A stretch of 64,000 nt of DNA from Rhizobium sp. SL86 (GCF_026672545.1 NZ_JAPPRJ010000008.1:186001-250000), one strand, 5' to 3'. Positions 48,169 to 58,279 are shown, numbered from the stretch's first letter. The notes: generated by a model from the letters alone, not told the origin. A program made the numbers and translations.

Positions 48169-48924
48169 ATGATCATTACCTCCGACGACGAACTTCAGAA
48201 GCTGAAGGCCATCGGGCGCATCTGCGCCCAGGCGGTCGAGGTGATGGCGAAGGCACTGGAGCCGGGCATCACCACGCTCGAACTCGACCGGATCGGCCGC
48301 AAGGTCTTGGAAGAGAATGGCGCGCAGTCCGCGCCGGAATTCTGCTACCAGTTTCCGGGGGCGACCTGCATCAGCGTCAACGAGGAAGTGGCGCACGGCA
48401 TTCCGGGAAGCCGGGTGATTGCGGCGGGCGACCTCGTCAATATCGATGTTTCGGCCGTGAAAGACGGCTTCTTCGGTGACACCGGTTCCTCCTTTGCCGT
48501 GCCGCCGGTCAAGCGCGAGATCGAGAAACTGGTGCGCGACGGGCGGCGCGCGCTGTGGACCGGGCTGCAGCAGGTGAGGCCGGGCAAACCGATCGCCGGC
48601 ATCGGCCAGGCCATCGGCGCCTTCGCCAAAAAGAACCGCTATACGCTGATCACCAATCTGGCGAGCCACGGTATCGGCCAGTCACTGCACGAGGAGCCGG
48701 CGGAAGTGCCGACCTGGCCGGATCCCGATGAAAGCCGCATGATGGAAGACGGCCTCGTTTTTACCGTCGAACCCTTCCTGTCGCTCGGCGGCGAATGGGC
48801 CGAAGACGGCGGCAATGGCGATCCGTGGACGCTCTACAGTGACCCGAAGGCGCCGACCGTGCAGTTCGAACACACCATCGTCGTGACCCGCAACGGCCCG
48901 TTGATCCTGACGCTGGCGGAGTAG
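48169..48924 (+). CDS. map: methionine aminopeptidase, type I
   Basis: A 251-residue type I MetAP: metal ligands in VNIDVSAVKDGFFGDTGSSF, NLASHGIGQSLHEEP, and VFTVEPFLSLGG plus VQFEHTIVVT near the end. It removes the N-terminal Met. It may be one of several copies; the gene lies after the LLM oxidoreductase on the same strand. Confidence 0.87.
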   Translation: MIITSDDELQKLKAIGRICAQAVEVMAKALEPGITTLELDRIGRKVLEENGAQSAPEFCYQFPGATCISVNEEVAHGIPGSRVIAAGDLVNIDVSAVKDGFFGDTGSSFAVPPVKREIEKLVRDGRRALWTGLQQVRPGKPIAGIGQAIGAFAKKNRYTLITNLASHGIGQSLHEEPAEVPTWPDPDESRMMEDGLVFTVEPFLSLGGEWAEDGGNGDPWTLYSDPKAPTVQFEHTIVVTRNGPLILTLAE

Positions 48925-48991
48925 GGGTTCAGGCTCCACTGTCACTGTTGGCCCAATTGACAACGGCCTGTCGTTGCTGCCTAATGGTGTG

Positions 48992-49309
48992 ATGAAGGCC
49001 GTCAAGCTGATGCATGACAAGCGCGTCTTCGCGGATGGTTCGATCGTTGAGATGGTGCTCTGGCGTGTCCCGACACCCGTACCTGCCAGCCAGCACCGGT
49101 TCAAATACAGTCTCTACTTCGGCCGTCATGGAATACGCCTCGTCGGGTTCGACAATGAGCGGGGGAAGGGAGATCACTGTCACCTCGACGGGCAGGAATA
49201 CCCGTACCATTTCACCAGTGCGGAACAGTTGATTGACGACTTTCTCCGGGAAGTGATGAGGAGACTGGATGATGACCAAAGCCTTGATCCGGATCAGGCG
49301 AAGCGATGA
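48992..49309 (+). CDS. DUF6516/TumE-like toxin
   Basis: A 105-residue protein with the DUF6516 pattern: MKAVKLMHDKRVFADGSIVE, MVLWRVPTPVPASQHRFKYS, VGFDNERGKGDHCHLDGQEY, and PYHFTSAEQLIDDFLREV. DUF6516 includes TumE toxins of TumE/TumA toxin-antitoxin pairs. ATG at 48992 preferred over TTG 48974. It overlaps the next gene by 41 bases. Confidence 0.8.
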   Translation: MKAVKLMHDKRVFADGSIVEMVLWRVPTPVPASQHRFKYSLYFGRHGIRLVGFDNERGKGDHCHLDGQEYPYHFTSAEQLIDDFLREVMRRLDDDQSLDPDQAKR

Positions 49310-49649
49310 GGTCAGGGCTGATCTGCAGGCCATGGGCGAACGGTTCAGCCAAGCCTGGGCGAACGAAAGGGCGTGTCAACCTCTTGCCATTTTAACCTTT
49401 GAGAGCCCGGCGCAGCTTTTTTCCGTTCTGTCGCCCAAACGTTGGGAACTGGTGGAGCAATTGCAGCGATTGGGCCCCTCAAGCCTTCGCGGACTCGCCC
49501 GCTCGCTTGAGCGCGACGTCAAGCGTGTGCACGAGGACGTCGCCCTGCTGACCGATTGGGGGCTGGTCGAACGGAATGAGGCGGGCCTGCTTTTTGTGCC
49601 CTATGAGGAGATCGAGGCCGATTTCGTGCTGAAGGCAAGCGCCGCTTGA
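49269..49649 (+). CDS. HVO_A0114-like winged-helix protein (putative antitoxin)
   Basis: A 126-residue DNA-binding protein; the wHTH is in the C-terminal half (LSPKRWELVEQLQRLGPSSL, RGLARSLERDVKRVHEDVAL, LTDWGLVERNEAGLLFVPYE). These are typical partners of DUF6516 toxins. GAGGAG lies just before the ATG at 49269, within the toxin's 3' end. Confidence 0.78.
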   Translation: MMTKALIRIRRSDEVRADLQAMGERFSQAWANERACQPLAILTFESPAQLFSVLSPKRWELVEQLQRLGPSSLRGLARSLERDVKRVHEDVALLTDWGLVERNEAGLLFVPYEEIEADFVLKASAA

Positions 49650-49746
49650 CCGGTGGCGCCTGACGCAGCCCCTGCATCATCAACTCTGATGGGTTGCGTC
49701 AGAATTCCTGCATTGCACCGGCCCCGCTTTGCTGCGACGAAAGGGC

Positions 49747-50913
49747 ATGTCCTTGTCTCTTGCCCTCGAACGTCCGCTGCTTGCCGGTTTCGCCGGTGCC
49801 GTTGCCATGGCCGCCGCCATGGGCTTCGGCCGCTTCTTTTTCACGCCCGTCCTGCCCGGCATGATGAGCGGCATTCCGCTGTCTGCTGCCGATGCAGGGC
49901 TGATCGCCGGCGGCAATTTTGCCGGTTATCTGGCCGGCGCGCTGCTCGCCAGCCAAGCCTGGGCGGCCGGGCGGGAGAGGTGGCTGGCACTTGCCGGGCT
50001 TTCTGCCACCGCTCTGCTTCTGGCGGCGATGGCGGTCACGACCGCGCTGCCGCTTTTCATCCTGATCCGCTTTCTCGCAGGGTTGGCCAGCGCCTTCGCC
50101 ATGATTTTTACGTCTTCGATCGTGCTGCCATATGCGGTGGGGCGAAGCGCGGTCCAATCTGTACATTTCGGCGGGGTGGGGGCGGGCATCGCCTTTTCCT
50201 CCGTCGTTGCCTTCCTGATCCAGAGGGCAGCCGGCGATGCCGCGCATGGCTGGCGGCTGGACTGGATCGGCGGGGCCGTGATCGTGCTGATGGCCGCCCT
50301 TTTTGTGGCCCGCCATCTGCCGAAGCCGGTGCATGGTCGGCAGGCGGCGCCCGAGCCGCCGATGGCCTGGACCCGACCTCTGGTTCTGCTCACCCTTTCT
50401 TATGGTCTGTTCGGTTTCGGTTACGTGGTGACTGCCACCTTTCTGGTTGCCATCGTGCGTATGGCCGCAGCCGGGCCTGCGGTGGAGGCGGGCGCCTGGC
50501 TGGTAACCGGGCTTGCCGCCGCCTTCGCGCTGTTTCTCTGGCAACCGCTCGCGCGGCGTCTTGGCCTCGGGGTGTGTTATCTGCTCTGCCTGCTGCTCGA
50601 AGCGGGGGGCGTGTTTGCCTCGGTGCTGTTGCCGCCGGTGTCCGGCGCGCTGCTCGGTGGGCTGCTGCTGGGGCTGACCTTCATGACGGTCACCGCCTAC
50701 GGTCTGCAGATCGCCCGCGCGCTTGCGCCGGATAGTCCGCGCCGGGCGCTGGCACTGATGACGGCGGCCTTCGGCACGGGCCAGATCGTCGGGCCACTCG
50801 TTGCCGGCTGGGCGACCGAGTGGAGCGGGTCCTTCACACTCGCCTCCGTGCTGGCGGCGAGCGTTCTCCTGATTTCTGCCGTTCTGATGATGCCGGTGGT
50901 TCGCCACGCCTGA
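49747..50913 (+). CDS. MFS transporter, YbfB/YjiJ family
   Basis: A 388-residue, 12-segment MFS protein opening AMAAAMGFGRFFFTPVLPGM, typical of YbfB/YjiJ transporters, and containing FLAGLASAFAMIFTSSIVLP and FGTGQIVGPLVAGWATEWSG. Substrate unknown. Confidence 0.85.
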   Translation: MSLSLALERPLLAGFAGAVAMAAAMGFGRFFFTPVLPGMMSGIPLSAADAGLIAGGNFAGYLAGALLASQAWAAGRERWLALAGLSATALLLAAMAVTTALPLFILIRFLAGLASAFAMIFTSSIVLPYAVGRSAVQSVHFGGVGAGIAFSSVVAFLIQRAAGDAAHGWRLDWIGGAVIVLMAALFVARHLPKPVHGRQAAPEPPMAWTRPLVLLTLSYGLFGFGYVVTATFLVAIVRMAAAGPAVEAGAWLVTGLAAAFALFLWQPLARRLGLGVCYLLCLLLEAGGVFASVLLPPVSGALLGGLLLGLTFMTVTAYGLQIARALAPDSPRRALALMTAAFGTGQIVGPLVAGWATEWSGSFTLASVLAASVLLISAVLMMPVVRHA

Positions 50914-51107
50914 GATCTGCTCGAGTTGAGGGTAACAGCGCATCAAAGATTTCTGCGATACCGCCACCTGAATGCGCTGCCGGGGCAATAAGCGTTACAA
51001 TTGCGTAAGATGGCGGCTTCGCCATTGCTGGAGTTTTGGAACTGGCTTAGGTTCCGGGCAAACCAATCGCCTTTGGCGTCCCATCGCAACAAGGGATATC
51101 TGCCCCC

Positions 51108-52385
51108 GTGTTCCATTCCTTCTTCCCAAAACCCAAACTCTTCTTCACCTCGGCAGCCGTGTGGGCGCTGATCTTGATCCTCGGCTGGTATGCTGGCGGA
51201 GAAGCTCTGGGTGCCTCGATCGGTCTGCCGCCATTGCCTGATGGCCAGAGCCCGGTCATCGGCGTTTCGGTGTTCTGGTCTACCCCGTTCCTGTGGTTCT
51301 ATCTGTATTATGCGGTCAGTGTTGCGATCTTTTCCGCCTTCTGGTTCTGGTTCAGCCCGCACCGCTGGCAGATGTGGTCAGTGCTCGGCTCGGCGCTGAT
51401 CATCTTCACCACATATTTTTCTGTCCAGGTCAGCGTTGCGATCAATGCCTGGTACGGACCCTATTACGACCTCATCCAGCAGGCGCTGGCCCGCACTGCG
51501 CCCGTCACGGCGGAACAGCTTTATGTCGGCATGCTGGGCTTCGTCGGGATCGCCTTCGTTGCCGTCACCGTCGGCGTGTTGAACCTGTTCTTCATCAGCC
51601 ACTATATCTTCCGCTGGCGCACCGCGATGAACGAGTTCTACATGGCGAACTGGAGCAAGCTGCGCCATATCGAAGGCGCCTCGCAGCGTGTGCAGGAAGA
51701 CACGATGCGCTTCTCCTCGACGGTGGAGGGTCTCGGCGTCGGTTTCGTGCGCGCCATCATGACGTTGATCGCCTTTCTGCCGGTCCTTTTCACCTTCTCC
51801 GAGACGGTGAACGAGCTACCCTATTTCGGCCAGGTGCCGCATGCGCTGGTCTGGGCGGCCATCATCTGGTCGCTGTTCGGCACGGTGTTTCTGGCGCTGA
51901 TCGGCATCAAGCTGCCGGGGCTCGAATTCCGCAACCAGCGTGTCGAAGCCGCCTACCGCAAGGAGCTTGTCTATGGCGAGGACGATGAAGGCCGTGCGCA
52001 ACCGGTGACGGTCAACCAGCTCTTCGCCAATGTGCGCAAAAACTATTTCCGTCTCTACTTCCACTATATGTATTTCAACGTCGCGCGCATCTTTTACCTG
52101 CAGGCCGACAACATCTTCGGAACCGTGGTGCTGATCCCGTCCATCGTCGCCGGCAAAGTCACGCTCGGCCTGATGAGCCAGATCATGAACGTGTTCGAGC
52201 AGGTGCGCGGGTCTTTCCAGTATCTGATCAATTCCTGGACGACCTTCGTGGAACTGATGTCGATCTACAAACGCCTGAAGGCCTTCGAGGCGGCGATCGA
52301 CGGCGAGCCGCTGCCGGTGATCGACCAGCACTATCTGGAACGCGAGGCAGAGGGCGGGGAAATCGCCGCGGACAAACCGACCTGA
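51108..52385 (+). CDS. bacA: BacA/SbmA peptide transporter
   Basis: A 425-residue inner-membrane protein of the SbmA/BacA family: [60 protein letters not shown], and [20 protein letters not shown]. It imports peptides, including antimicrobial and NCR-like ones, and affects very-long-chain fatty-acid lipid A in rhizobia. GTG start at 51108 gives the family's usual N-terminus. A strong hairpin terminator follows. Confidence 0.93.
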   Translation: MFHSFFPKPKLFFTSAAVWALILILGWYAGGEALGASIGLPPLPDGQSPVIGVSVFWSTPFLWFYLYYAVSVAIFSAFWFWFSPHRWQMWSVLGSALIIFTTYFSVQVSVAINAWYGPYYDLIQQALARTAPVTAEQLYVGMLGFVGIAFVAVTVGVLNLFFISHYIFRWRTAMNEFYMANWSKLRHIEGASQRVQEDTMRFSSTVEGLGVGFVRAIMTLIAFLPVLFTFSETVNELPYFGQVPHALVWAAIIWSLFGTVFLALIGIKLPGLEFRNQRVEAAYRKELVYGEDDEGRAQPVTVNQLFANVRKNYFRLYFHYMYFNVARIFYLQADNIFGTVVLIPSIVAGKVTLGLMSQIMNVFEQVRGSFQYLINSWTTFVELMSIYKRLKAFEAAIDGEPLPVIDQHYLEREAEGGEIAADKPT

Positions 52386-52406
52386 CCAGACGCATTCTTT
52401 CTTCGA

Positions 52407-52439
52407 AGAGCCCGTATCATCGTTGATGATGCGGGCTCT
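52407..52439. terminator. bidirectional terminator between bacA and deacetylase
   Basis: Bases 52407-52421 and 52425-52439 form a 15-bp stem with one G-T pair and a GTT loop. It lies between the stops of two convergent genes (52385 and 52446). Confidence 0.85.
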
Positions 52440-52445
52440 GCCGTT

Positions 52446-53426
52446 TCAGAGGCCAGATCGATGTTCGGACGCTTCGCGACCGTTGAGCATGTCGATCGCT
52501 TCGGCATAGGTCACGCAGGCGACGTCTGGCATGTGGCAGACCTCCGTCACCAGCCGTTCCATGGCCCGCCAATAGGCGCCGCCATTCATTTCGACGAAAT
52601 GGAAACCGAGCTGGAGCGGTATGCGGTCGCCTTTATATTCCCGGTCGAAGGCGGCACGGAAGGCGGCATAGCTGCGCTCCTCGAATTCCGTTGTCCGGCT
52701 CGGGTTTTCAACGCCGGCCGAGTGGCGGATGAAGAGATTGTAATCCATCGCGATGATCCGGCGGTTTTCCGGTCCTTCCGGGATCAGCGGCAGGCCGAAG
52801 TTCAAAATGCCCTTGCTGGCCTGCGGCAGAGACGGGCCCTTGGTGATGCCGCTCGCATCATAGGTAAAACCCTCGCGCCGTTCGGCCTCGTTCAGCGCAT
52901 CTGAGGTCGATAGATACGGCGCGCGAAAACCCTGGATGGATTGCACGAAACCACGCCATTCGGCGGGTTCGCGGTCCACGGCGCCGAGATCACTCCAGGC
53001 GGAGGTGAGCACCGTGCGGAAGGCCTGCATTTCCTGACGCCAATCCGCGACACTCCAGTCCTTGCCGTCGAAATGGCCGCAGGTATGGCTGGCAATCTCG
53101 TGGCCTTCCTGGTGCGCCTGCCAGATATGGTCCAGCCGGGTGACCGCCTCGTCCTTCGTCTGGGCAAAACCGACATTCGACCGGCCCGCCTTCTGCCTCG
53201 GTCCCTGATAGGTTTTGGCCCGGTCGCGGTCGATCACCAGCGTGCAGGAGAGGAAATAGGTGAAATGCGCGCCGGTCCGTTGCGCGACATCCCGGCTTCT
53301 CTGCCAGAGTGCGTTGTTGCCGGCGCCATCAAAGGAGATCAACAGAAGCTGTTTCGGCCTGTCCGCAGCTTGGGAAAGGGTTGTGGAGGCAAAAACGGCA
53401 GCGACGAAGACGGAAAAGAAGCGCAA
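52446..53426 (-). CDS. polysaccharide deacetylase-like exported protein
   Basis: A 326-residue protein with a signal peptide (FFSVFVAAVFASTTLSQAAD) and a NodB-like fold: LLISFDGAGNNALWQ, HEIASHTCGHFDGKDW (His ligands), GFRAPYLSTSDAL. The first motif reads SFDGA instead of TFDDG, so one metal-binding Asp seems missing. A TTG start at 53426 with AAGGA six bases upstream is preferred to the ATG at 53450, which would spoil the signal peptide. Confidence 0.75.
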   Translation of the reverse strand: MRFFSVFVAAVFASTTLSQAADRPKQLLLISFDGAGNNALWQRSRDVAQRTGAHFTYFLSCTLVIDRDRAKTYQGPRQKAGRSNVGFAQTKDEAVTRLDHIWQAHQEGHEIASHTCGHFDGKDWSVADWRQEMQAFRTVLTSAWSDLGAVDREPAEWRGFVQSIQGFRAPYLSTSDALNEAERREGFTYDASGITKGPSLPQASKGILNFGLPLIPEGPENRRIIAMDYNLFIRHSAGVENPSRTTEFEERSYAAFRAAFDREYKGDRIPLQLGFHFVEMNGGAYWRAMERLVTEVCHMPDVACVTYAEAIDMLNGREASEHRSGL

Positions 53427-53720
53427 AACAATTCCTTGGCATGGGGGCAAAGCTGGTTCTTGTCTGTGGTGAATGCGGCAAAGGCGGGGCGAGGCTGCTG
53501 ACGGGTGTTTTTTGCGCGATGGCGACGGTCACTTCTGGCTCTGTCCCTCATTCGTGGCAGCATCCGCCGATCGTGTCTGCGCCACGCGACTGCGCATGGG
53601 GCGTTACCTCCCTTGTGTCTCGCCTGACATGCGGCCTTACATTCCCCCTTACATCCTGGGCAAAATAGGTTAGAAGGCTGGCTTTCGAGATCAGGGGCCG
53701 CAGTGCGGCCGGAGTTTGGC

Positions 53721-54392
53721 ATGGCACACGATAACGACAGCTTTATCCGCGAAGTGAACGACGAATTGCGCTCCGAGCAGCTGACCAGCTTCTGGCGCCG
53801 CTTTCGGCCGTTCATCATCGGCGGCGCTGCGTTGATCGTGCTCGGTACCGCCGGTTACCGCGGTTATGAATACTGGCACACGCACAATGCCTCGGTCTAT
53901 GGCGATGCCTTCCTTTCGGCACTGAACCTTGCCAAGGAGGGCAAGACGGACGAGGCGCTGACCGCGCTGCAACAGCTGGAAAAAGATGGCGGCGGCGCTT
54001 ATCCGGTGCTGGCGCGCCTGCGGGCGGCAACGCTCCTTTCGGAAAAGGGCGACAAGGCCGGTGCCGTTTCCGCCTTCAATGCGGTCGCGTCCGATAGCTC
54101 CGTGCCGCAGGTCCTGCGTGACCTCGCCAAGATGCGGGCCGCCTGGATCCTGATCGACACCGGCACCTATGACCAGGTCTCCGCCGAAGTCGAGGTCATG
54201 GCGACCCAGAACCAGGCTTTGCGCCATTCGGCACGCGAAGCCCTTGGCCTTTCGGCCTACAAGGCCGGCGACATGGCGAAAGCCAAGCAATGGTTCCAGG
54301 AAATCGCCAATGATGCGGAAACCCCGCGCAACGTTGCCAATCGGGCGCAGATCATGCTCGACACGATTGCCGCTACCGGCAAGGCACCGTAA
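53721..54392 (+). CDS. YfgM-like tetratricopeptide membrane protein
   Basis: A 223-residue protein: one membrane segment near the N-terminus ([20 protein letters not shown]) and a periplasmic tetratricopeptide-like region ([40 protein letters not shown]). It matches YfgM, an ancillary SecYEG partner. It is followed by der, as in many proteobacteria. Confidence 0.85.
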   Translation: MAHDNDSFIREVNDELRSEQLTSFWRRFRPFIIGGAALIVLGTAGYRGYEYWHTHNASVYGDAFLSALNLAKEGKTDEALTALQQLEKDGGGAYPVLARLRAATLLSEKGDKAGAVSAFNAVASDSSVPQVLRDLAKMRAAWILIDTGTYDQVSAEVEVMATQNQALRHSAREALGLSAYKAGDMAKAKQWFQEIANDAETPRNVANRAQIMLDTIAATGKAP

Positions 54393-54427
54393 TATTTGAA
54401 CAAGAAGGCCCAGAAAGGGACCCCTCC

Positions 54428-55849
54428 ATGAGTTTCACCGTCGCCATTGTCGGGCGCCCCAATGTCGGCAAGTCCACGCTGTTCAACCGTCTGGTTGGCA
54501 AGAAGCTGGCGCTTGTCGATGACACGCCGGGGGTTACGCGCGACCGTCGCCCAGGTGACGCGAAGCTTGTGGATCTGCGTTTCCGCATCATCGATACCGC
54601 CGGTCTCGAAGAGGCCGGGCCCGAGACGCTCGAAGGCCGCATGCGCGCCCAGACGGAAAAGGCCATCGACGAGGCGGATCTGTCGCTGTTTGTCGTGGAC
54701 GCCAAGATGGGTCTGACGCCGGTCGACCAGTCGCTGGCGGAAATGCTGCGCCGGCGCGGCAAGCCGGTGGTGCTGGTGGCCAACAAATCCGAAGCGCGCG
54801 GCTCCGATGGTGGCTTTTATGACGCCTATACGCTGGGGCTCGGCGAGCCTGTACCGATTTCGGCCGAACACGGCCAAGGCATGATCGACCTGCGCGATGC
54901 GATCGTCGAGGCGATCGGCCCGGAAAAGGCCTTCGGCGACGACGAGGACGACGAGGCGATCACCGACATCGATGTGCGCTTCTCGGACGACGAAGACGAC
55001 GAAACCGAGCCGGCCTATGACGACACCAAGCCGCTGCGCGTTGCGATCGTCGGCCGTCCGAATGCCGGCAAGTCGACGCTGATCAACCGTTTCCTCGGCG
55101 AGGACCGGCTGCTGACCGGTCCGGAAGCCGGCATTACCCGCGATTCCATTTCGGTCGAATGGGACTGGCGCGGGCGCACCATCAAGATGTTCGACACCGC
55201 CGGCATGCGCCGCAAGGCGCGCGTGCAGGAAAAACTCGAAAAGCTGTCGGTTGCCGATACGCTGCGCGCCATCCGTTTTGCCGAGACCGTCGTCATCGTC
55301 TTCGACGCCACCATTCCCTTCGAAAAGCAGGACCTGCAGATCGTTGATCTTGTGCTGCGCGAGGGACGCGCCGCCGTTCTCGCCTTCAACAAGTGGGATC
55401 TGGTGGACGATCCGCAGGCGGTGTTGGCGGATCTGCGCGAAAAGACCGAACGGCTTCTGCCGCAGGCGCGCGGCATCCGTGCCGTGCCGATTTCCGGCCA
55501 GACGGGTTATGCGCTCGACAAGCTGATGCAGAACATCATCGACACCGACATGGTGTGGAACAAGCGTATCTCGACCGCCAAGCTCAATCGCTGGCTGGAC
55601 GGCGTGCAGGTGCAGCATCCGCCACCGGCAGTCTCCGGCCGTCGCCTGAAGCTGAAATATATGACGCAGGTGAAAGCCCGCCCGCCGGCCTTCATGATTT
55701 CCTGCACGCGCCCCGATGCCGTGCCGGAATCCTATCTGCGTTATCTGATCAACGGCCTGCGCGCCGATTTCCAGATGCCGGGCGTGCCTGTTCGCATCCA
55801 TCTGAGAGCGGCGGAAAACCCGTTCGAGAACAAGCGCAAAAAACGGTAA
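54428..55849 (+). CDS. der: ribosome biogenesis GTPase Der (EngA)
   Basis: A 473-residue protein with two GTPase domains: [32 protein letters not shown]; and [29 protein letters not shown]-terminal KH-like domain contains [20 protein letters not shown]. An acidic linker ([15 protein letters not shown]) joins the G domains. It functions in 50S assembly. Confidence 0.96.
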   Translation: MSFTVAIVGRPNVGKSTLFNRLVGKKLALVDDTPGVTRDRRPGDAKLVDLRFRIIDTAGLEEAGPETLEGRMRAQTEKAIDEADLSLFVVDAKMGLTPVDQSLAEMLRRRGKPVVLVANKSEARGSDGGFYDAYTLGLGEPVPISAEHGQGMIDLRDAIVEAIGPEKAFGDDEDDEAITDIDVRFSDDEDDETEPAYDDTKPLRVAIVGRPNAGKSTLINRFLGEDRLLTGPEAGITRDSISVEWDWRGRTIKMFDTAGMRRKARVQEKLEKLSVADTLRAIRFAETVVIVFDATIPFEKQDLQIVDLVLREGRAAVLAFNKWDLVDDPQAVLADLREKTERLLPQARGIRAVPISGQTGYALDKLMQNIIDTDMVWNKRISTAKLNRWLDGVQVQHPPPAVSGRRLKLKYMTQVKARPPAFMISCTRPDAVPESYLRYLINGLRADFQMPGVPVRIHLRAAENPFENKRKKR

Positions 55850-55879
55850 AACGCACCGGGCGCATGCTCTCCCTTCGAT

Positions 55880-56944
55880 TTACGACGGTAGTGCGGCGCG
55901 AAAATTGCGCTTGCGGCCGGGCAGGGCCTTTTTGCCCTGGGCGATCAGCACATTGTTGAGGAACTGTTTCGACGCGGCTTCCCAGGTGAAGTTGCGCGCC
56001 AGGCGGCGGGCATTTTCGCGCGGGCAGGAGAGCGCGTCGAGGCAAGCCTGGCGGAGGTCTTCGTTGAGCGCGCCAGCGCCGGACCCCTCTTCGATGATAT
56101 CGACCGGCCCGGTGACGGGAAAAGCGGCCACCGGCACGCCACTTGCCAGTGCTTCGAGGATCGTGTTGCCGAACGTGTCGGTCTTTGACGGGAAAACAAA
56201 GACATCGGCCTGGGCATAAGCGCGTGCCAGATCCTCACCGGTCTTCATGCCGGTAAACAGGACGTCCGGATAACGCCGCTGCAGGGCTTCCCGTTCGGGA
56301 CCATCACCGACCACGACTTTCGAACCCGGCAGGTCGAGATCGAGAAAGGCCGGCAGGTTCTTTTCCACCGCAATGCGGCTGACCGTCATGAAGATCGGCC
56401 GCTTGAGGCCAAACGGTTCCTCTTCCAGCGGACGCGGATGAAACAACGTCTGGTCGATGCCGCGGCTCCAGCGCAGGAGATTTTTCAGGCCGAGCTTGGA
56501 AAGTTCGCGTTCCAGGCTTGCGGTTGCCACCATGCAGCCATTGCCGGCATTGTGGAACCAGCGCACGAAGGCGCGCATCCAGCGGATCGGCACCGGAAAA
56601 CGCGCCGCCACATATTCGGGAAAGCGCGTGTGATAGCTGGTGGAGAAGGGCAGGTCGTTCTTCAGGCACCAGCGGCGGGCGAGAAGCCCGAGCGGTCCTT
56701 CGGTTGCGATATGCACCGAGGTCGGCCCCTGGCTTTCCAGCAGTTTTGCAACAGCGGAATAACTGGCAACCGAAAGCCGGATTTCCGGGTAGGTGGGGCA
56801 GGGGACGCTCGCGAAATTCTGCGGCGTGATCATCGACACCTCGACACCCATCCGCGTCAGTTCGCGGTTGGTGTTCTCGATGGAGCGAACCACGCCATTG
56901 ACCTGCGGATACCAGGCATCGCTCACGATGGTGATTCTGGTCAT
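55880..56944 (-). CDS. GT4-type glycosyltransferase, GDP-mannose-dependent-like
   Basis: A 354-residue GT-B glycosyltransferase: WYPQVNGVVRSIENTNREL, IATEGPLGLLARRWC, and nucleotide-sugar region FVFPSKTDTFGNTILEALAS. It resembles GDP-mannose-dependent alpha-mannosyltransferases (MgtA/PimB-type) that act on glycolipids or polysaccharides. Substrate unclear. Confidence 0.85.
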   Translation of the reverse strand: MTRITIVSDAWYPQVNGVVRSIENTNRELTRMGVEVSMITPQNFASVPCPTYPEIRLSVASYSAVAKLLESQGPTSVHIATEGPLGLLARRWCLKNDLPFSTSYHTRFPEYVAARFPVPIRWMRAFVRWFHNAGNGCMVATASLERELSKLGLKNLLRWSRGIDQTLFHPRPLEEEPFGLKRPIFMTVSRIAVEKNLPAFLDLDLPGSKVVVGDGPEREALQRRYPDVLFTGMKTGEDLARAYAQADVFVFPSKTDTFGNTILEALASGVPVAAFPVTGPVDIIEEGSGAGALNEDLRQACLDALSCPRENARRLARNFTWEAASKQFLNNVLIAQGKKALPGRKRNFRAALPS

Positions 56945-57031
56945 GCACCCGACCCTCGCTTGTATCGGAAACGACTCAACCGCCGTCCCCGCAACGCCGC
57001 CCTTATCGGCGATCCGTGTTACACGGTGATG

Positions 57032-57691
57032 TCAGGGGCGGTTGCGCGATCCGTTGATTAGCCTCTGCTGTTCGGACGAGATTTTATCCGCTGCCCGGGC
57101 TTCGTTCAGGGCGTAGTCAAGCCATTGGAGTCTTTCAAGCAAAGGATCGACCAGACGTGCAGGCTGGCGAAGTTCATGCTCACTCGCCCAGCGCAGAACC
57201 GCCTTGAGTTTTTCGTTCAAAACTGCGGTGAGACGCGCGAACCATGCAAGCGCATAGGCTTCCGCAGGATCTTCGTCCAATCCCGCAAGCCAGCCGCCAA
57301 GCTTGCGTAGCTCTTCGACTTCTGCCGTATCCACGTCATAGATGGGGCCGCCGGTTGCCCGAAACAGCAGAGGCAGGGCAGACTGGACGGCGTCCACCAC
57401 GGAACGGCTTTCCATTGCGAGACCTTGGATGCGTGCGCCATAGGCCATGGAGATCGGGTATTCGGCAGCGGCTTTCACCGCGTAGGTTGAGATCGCATGA
57501 AGCGACAGCAGGATGCCGTGAATGTCGTCGGCTGTATCGGTCATCGGCAAGGATCTAAGATCGGCGATGACACTGCCTGTCGACCGCAGAGGCGCATCTT
57601 GGCGCAGGGCTTTGGTCTCCGCCTTGCCCTTCGCCTCGAGAAGGATGCGCGCATCCTGCAGAAGCTCTTCGTCTGTCGGCTGATGCGTCAT
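57032..57691 (-). CDS. unknown helical protein, candidate partner of the ADP-ribosyltransferase
   Basis: A 219-residue, mostly helical protein I do not recognise. No signal peptide or membrane segment. Segments: DDIHGILLSLHAISTYAVKA, ALAWFARLTAVLNEKLKAVL, and a Leu-rich C-terminus (PLLERLQWLDYALNEARAAD). It starts six bases after the ART gene stop on the same strand, so the two are probably translated together, the usual arrangement for a toxin and its antitoxin or immunity protein. That role is inferred only. Confidence 0.6.
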   Translation of the reverse strand: MTHQPTDEELLQDARILLEAKGKAETKALRQDAPLRSTGSVIADLRSLPMTDTADDIHGILLSLHAISTYAVKAAAEYPISMAYGARIQGLAMESRSVVDAVQSALPLLFRATGGPIYDVDTAEVEELRKLGGWLAGLDEDPAEAYALAWFARLTAVLNEKLKAVLRWASEHELRQPARLVDPLLERLQWLDYALNEARAADKISSEQQRLINGSRNRP

Positions 57692-57697
57692 CGCACA

Positions 57698-58279
57698 CTA
57701 GACCTCATTCAAGATCACTATAACACCATCTTGGGTCTCATCCAAACGAGACACCCGGAAGCGCGTATTCGGTTGGAAAATCACTTCGTCTTCATCGGGA
57801 TTGGCCGAGAAGTGACCGATCCGGCGACCTGTTTTGCTGCGCAAGGTCAGCCAGTCACGGCCGCCGAAGAGATTCAAATCGCTCCTTGTCGTGCAACTCA
57901 GGAAACCGGCATCCGCGAAACTGCCGGCCCTTACCTCTTCCAACATGTCCGCTGGCAGGTTTGTTCTGCGATGCACCGGACCCGCCCAAACGGGCAGTTC
58001 GTCTAGGGCCGCGATGAGTGTGAAGATCAGTGCATCCAGCGGTTCCACCGCAGAGGTTTCCCGGGCACGAAACCGCAAATGCTTGTTGATACGCTGGAAA
58101 ACCGTCAAACCCTCTCGTTTCCGGCTGATCGTGTAGGCACGCAGGCAGATGATCTGCGGTTTCGTCAATCCATTCAGCTGCGCCGAAGCCAGAACGGGCT
58201 CGGAATTTCCCGATTCCAGCAGTTCATAAGCTGCGGCATCGCCCAGACAGTCACACAAGCCGTCATACCAGGTTGCCAC
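57698..58279 (-). CDS. mono-ADP-ribosyltransferase-fold protein (ADPRT exoenzyme-like)
   Basis: A 193-residue protein matching the ART pattern of the R-S-E clade: R104/R105 (GPVHRRTNLP), STS-like element (GFLSCTTR, Ser128 and Thr130), and an ExE motif at E163-D-E165 (ANPDEDEVIFQPNTRFRV). The F-x-P-N-T-R-F-R-V tail is typical of arginine-specific ARTs. No signal peptide, so action inside the cell or delivery by a contact system is possible. It is followed directly by an unknown gene; both lie between kdgK and a glycosyltransferase gene. Toxin or defence function is inferred. Confidence 0.7.
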   Translation of the reverse strand: MATWYDGLCDCLGDAAAYELLESGNSEPVLASAQLNGLTKPQIICLRAYTISRKREGLTVFQRINKHLRFRARETSAVEPLDALIFTLIAALDELPVWAGPVHRRTNLPADMLEEVRAGSFADAGFLSCTTRSDLNLFGGRDWLTLRSKTGRRIGHFSANPDEDEVIFQPNTRFRVSRLDETQDGVIVILNEV

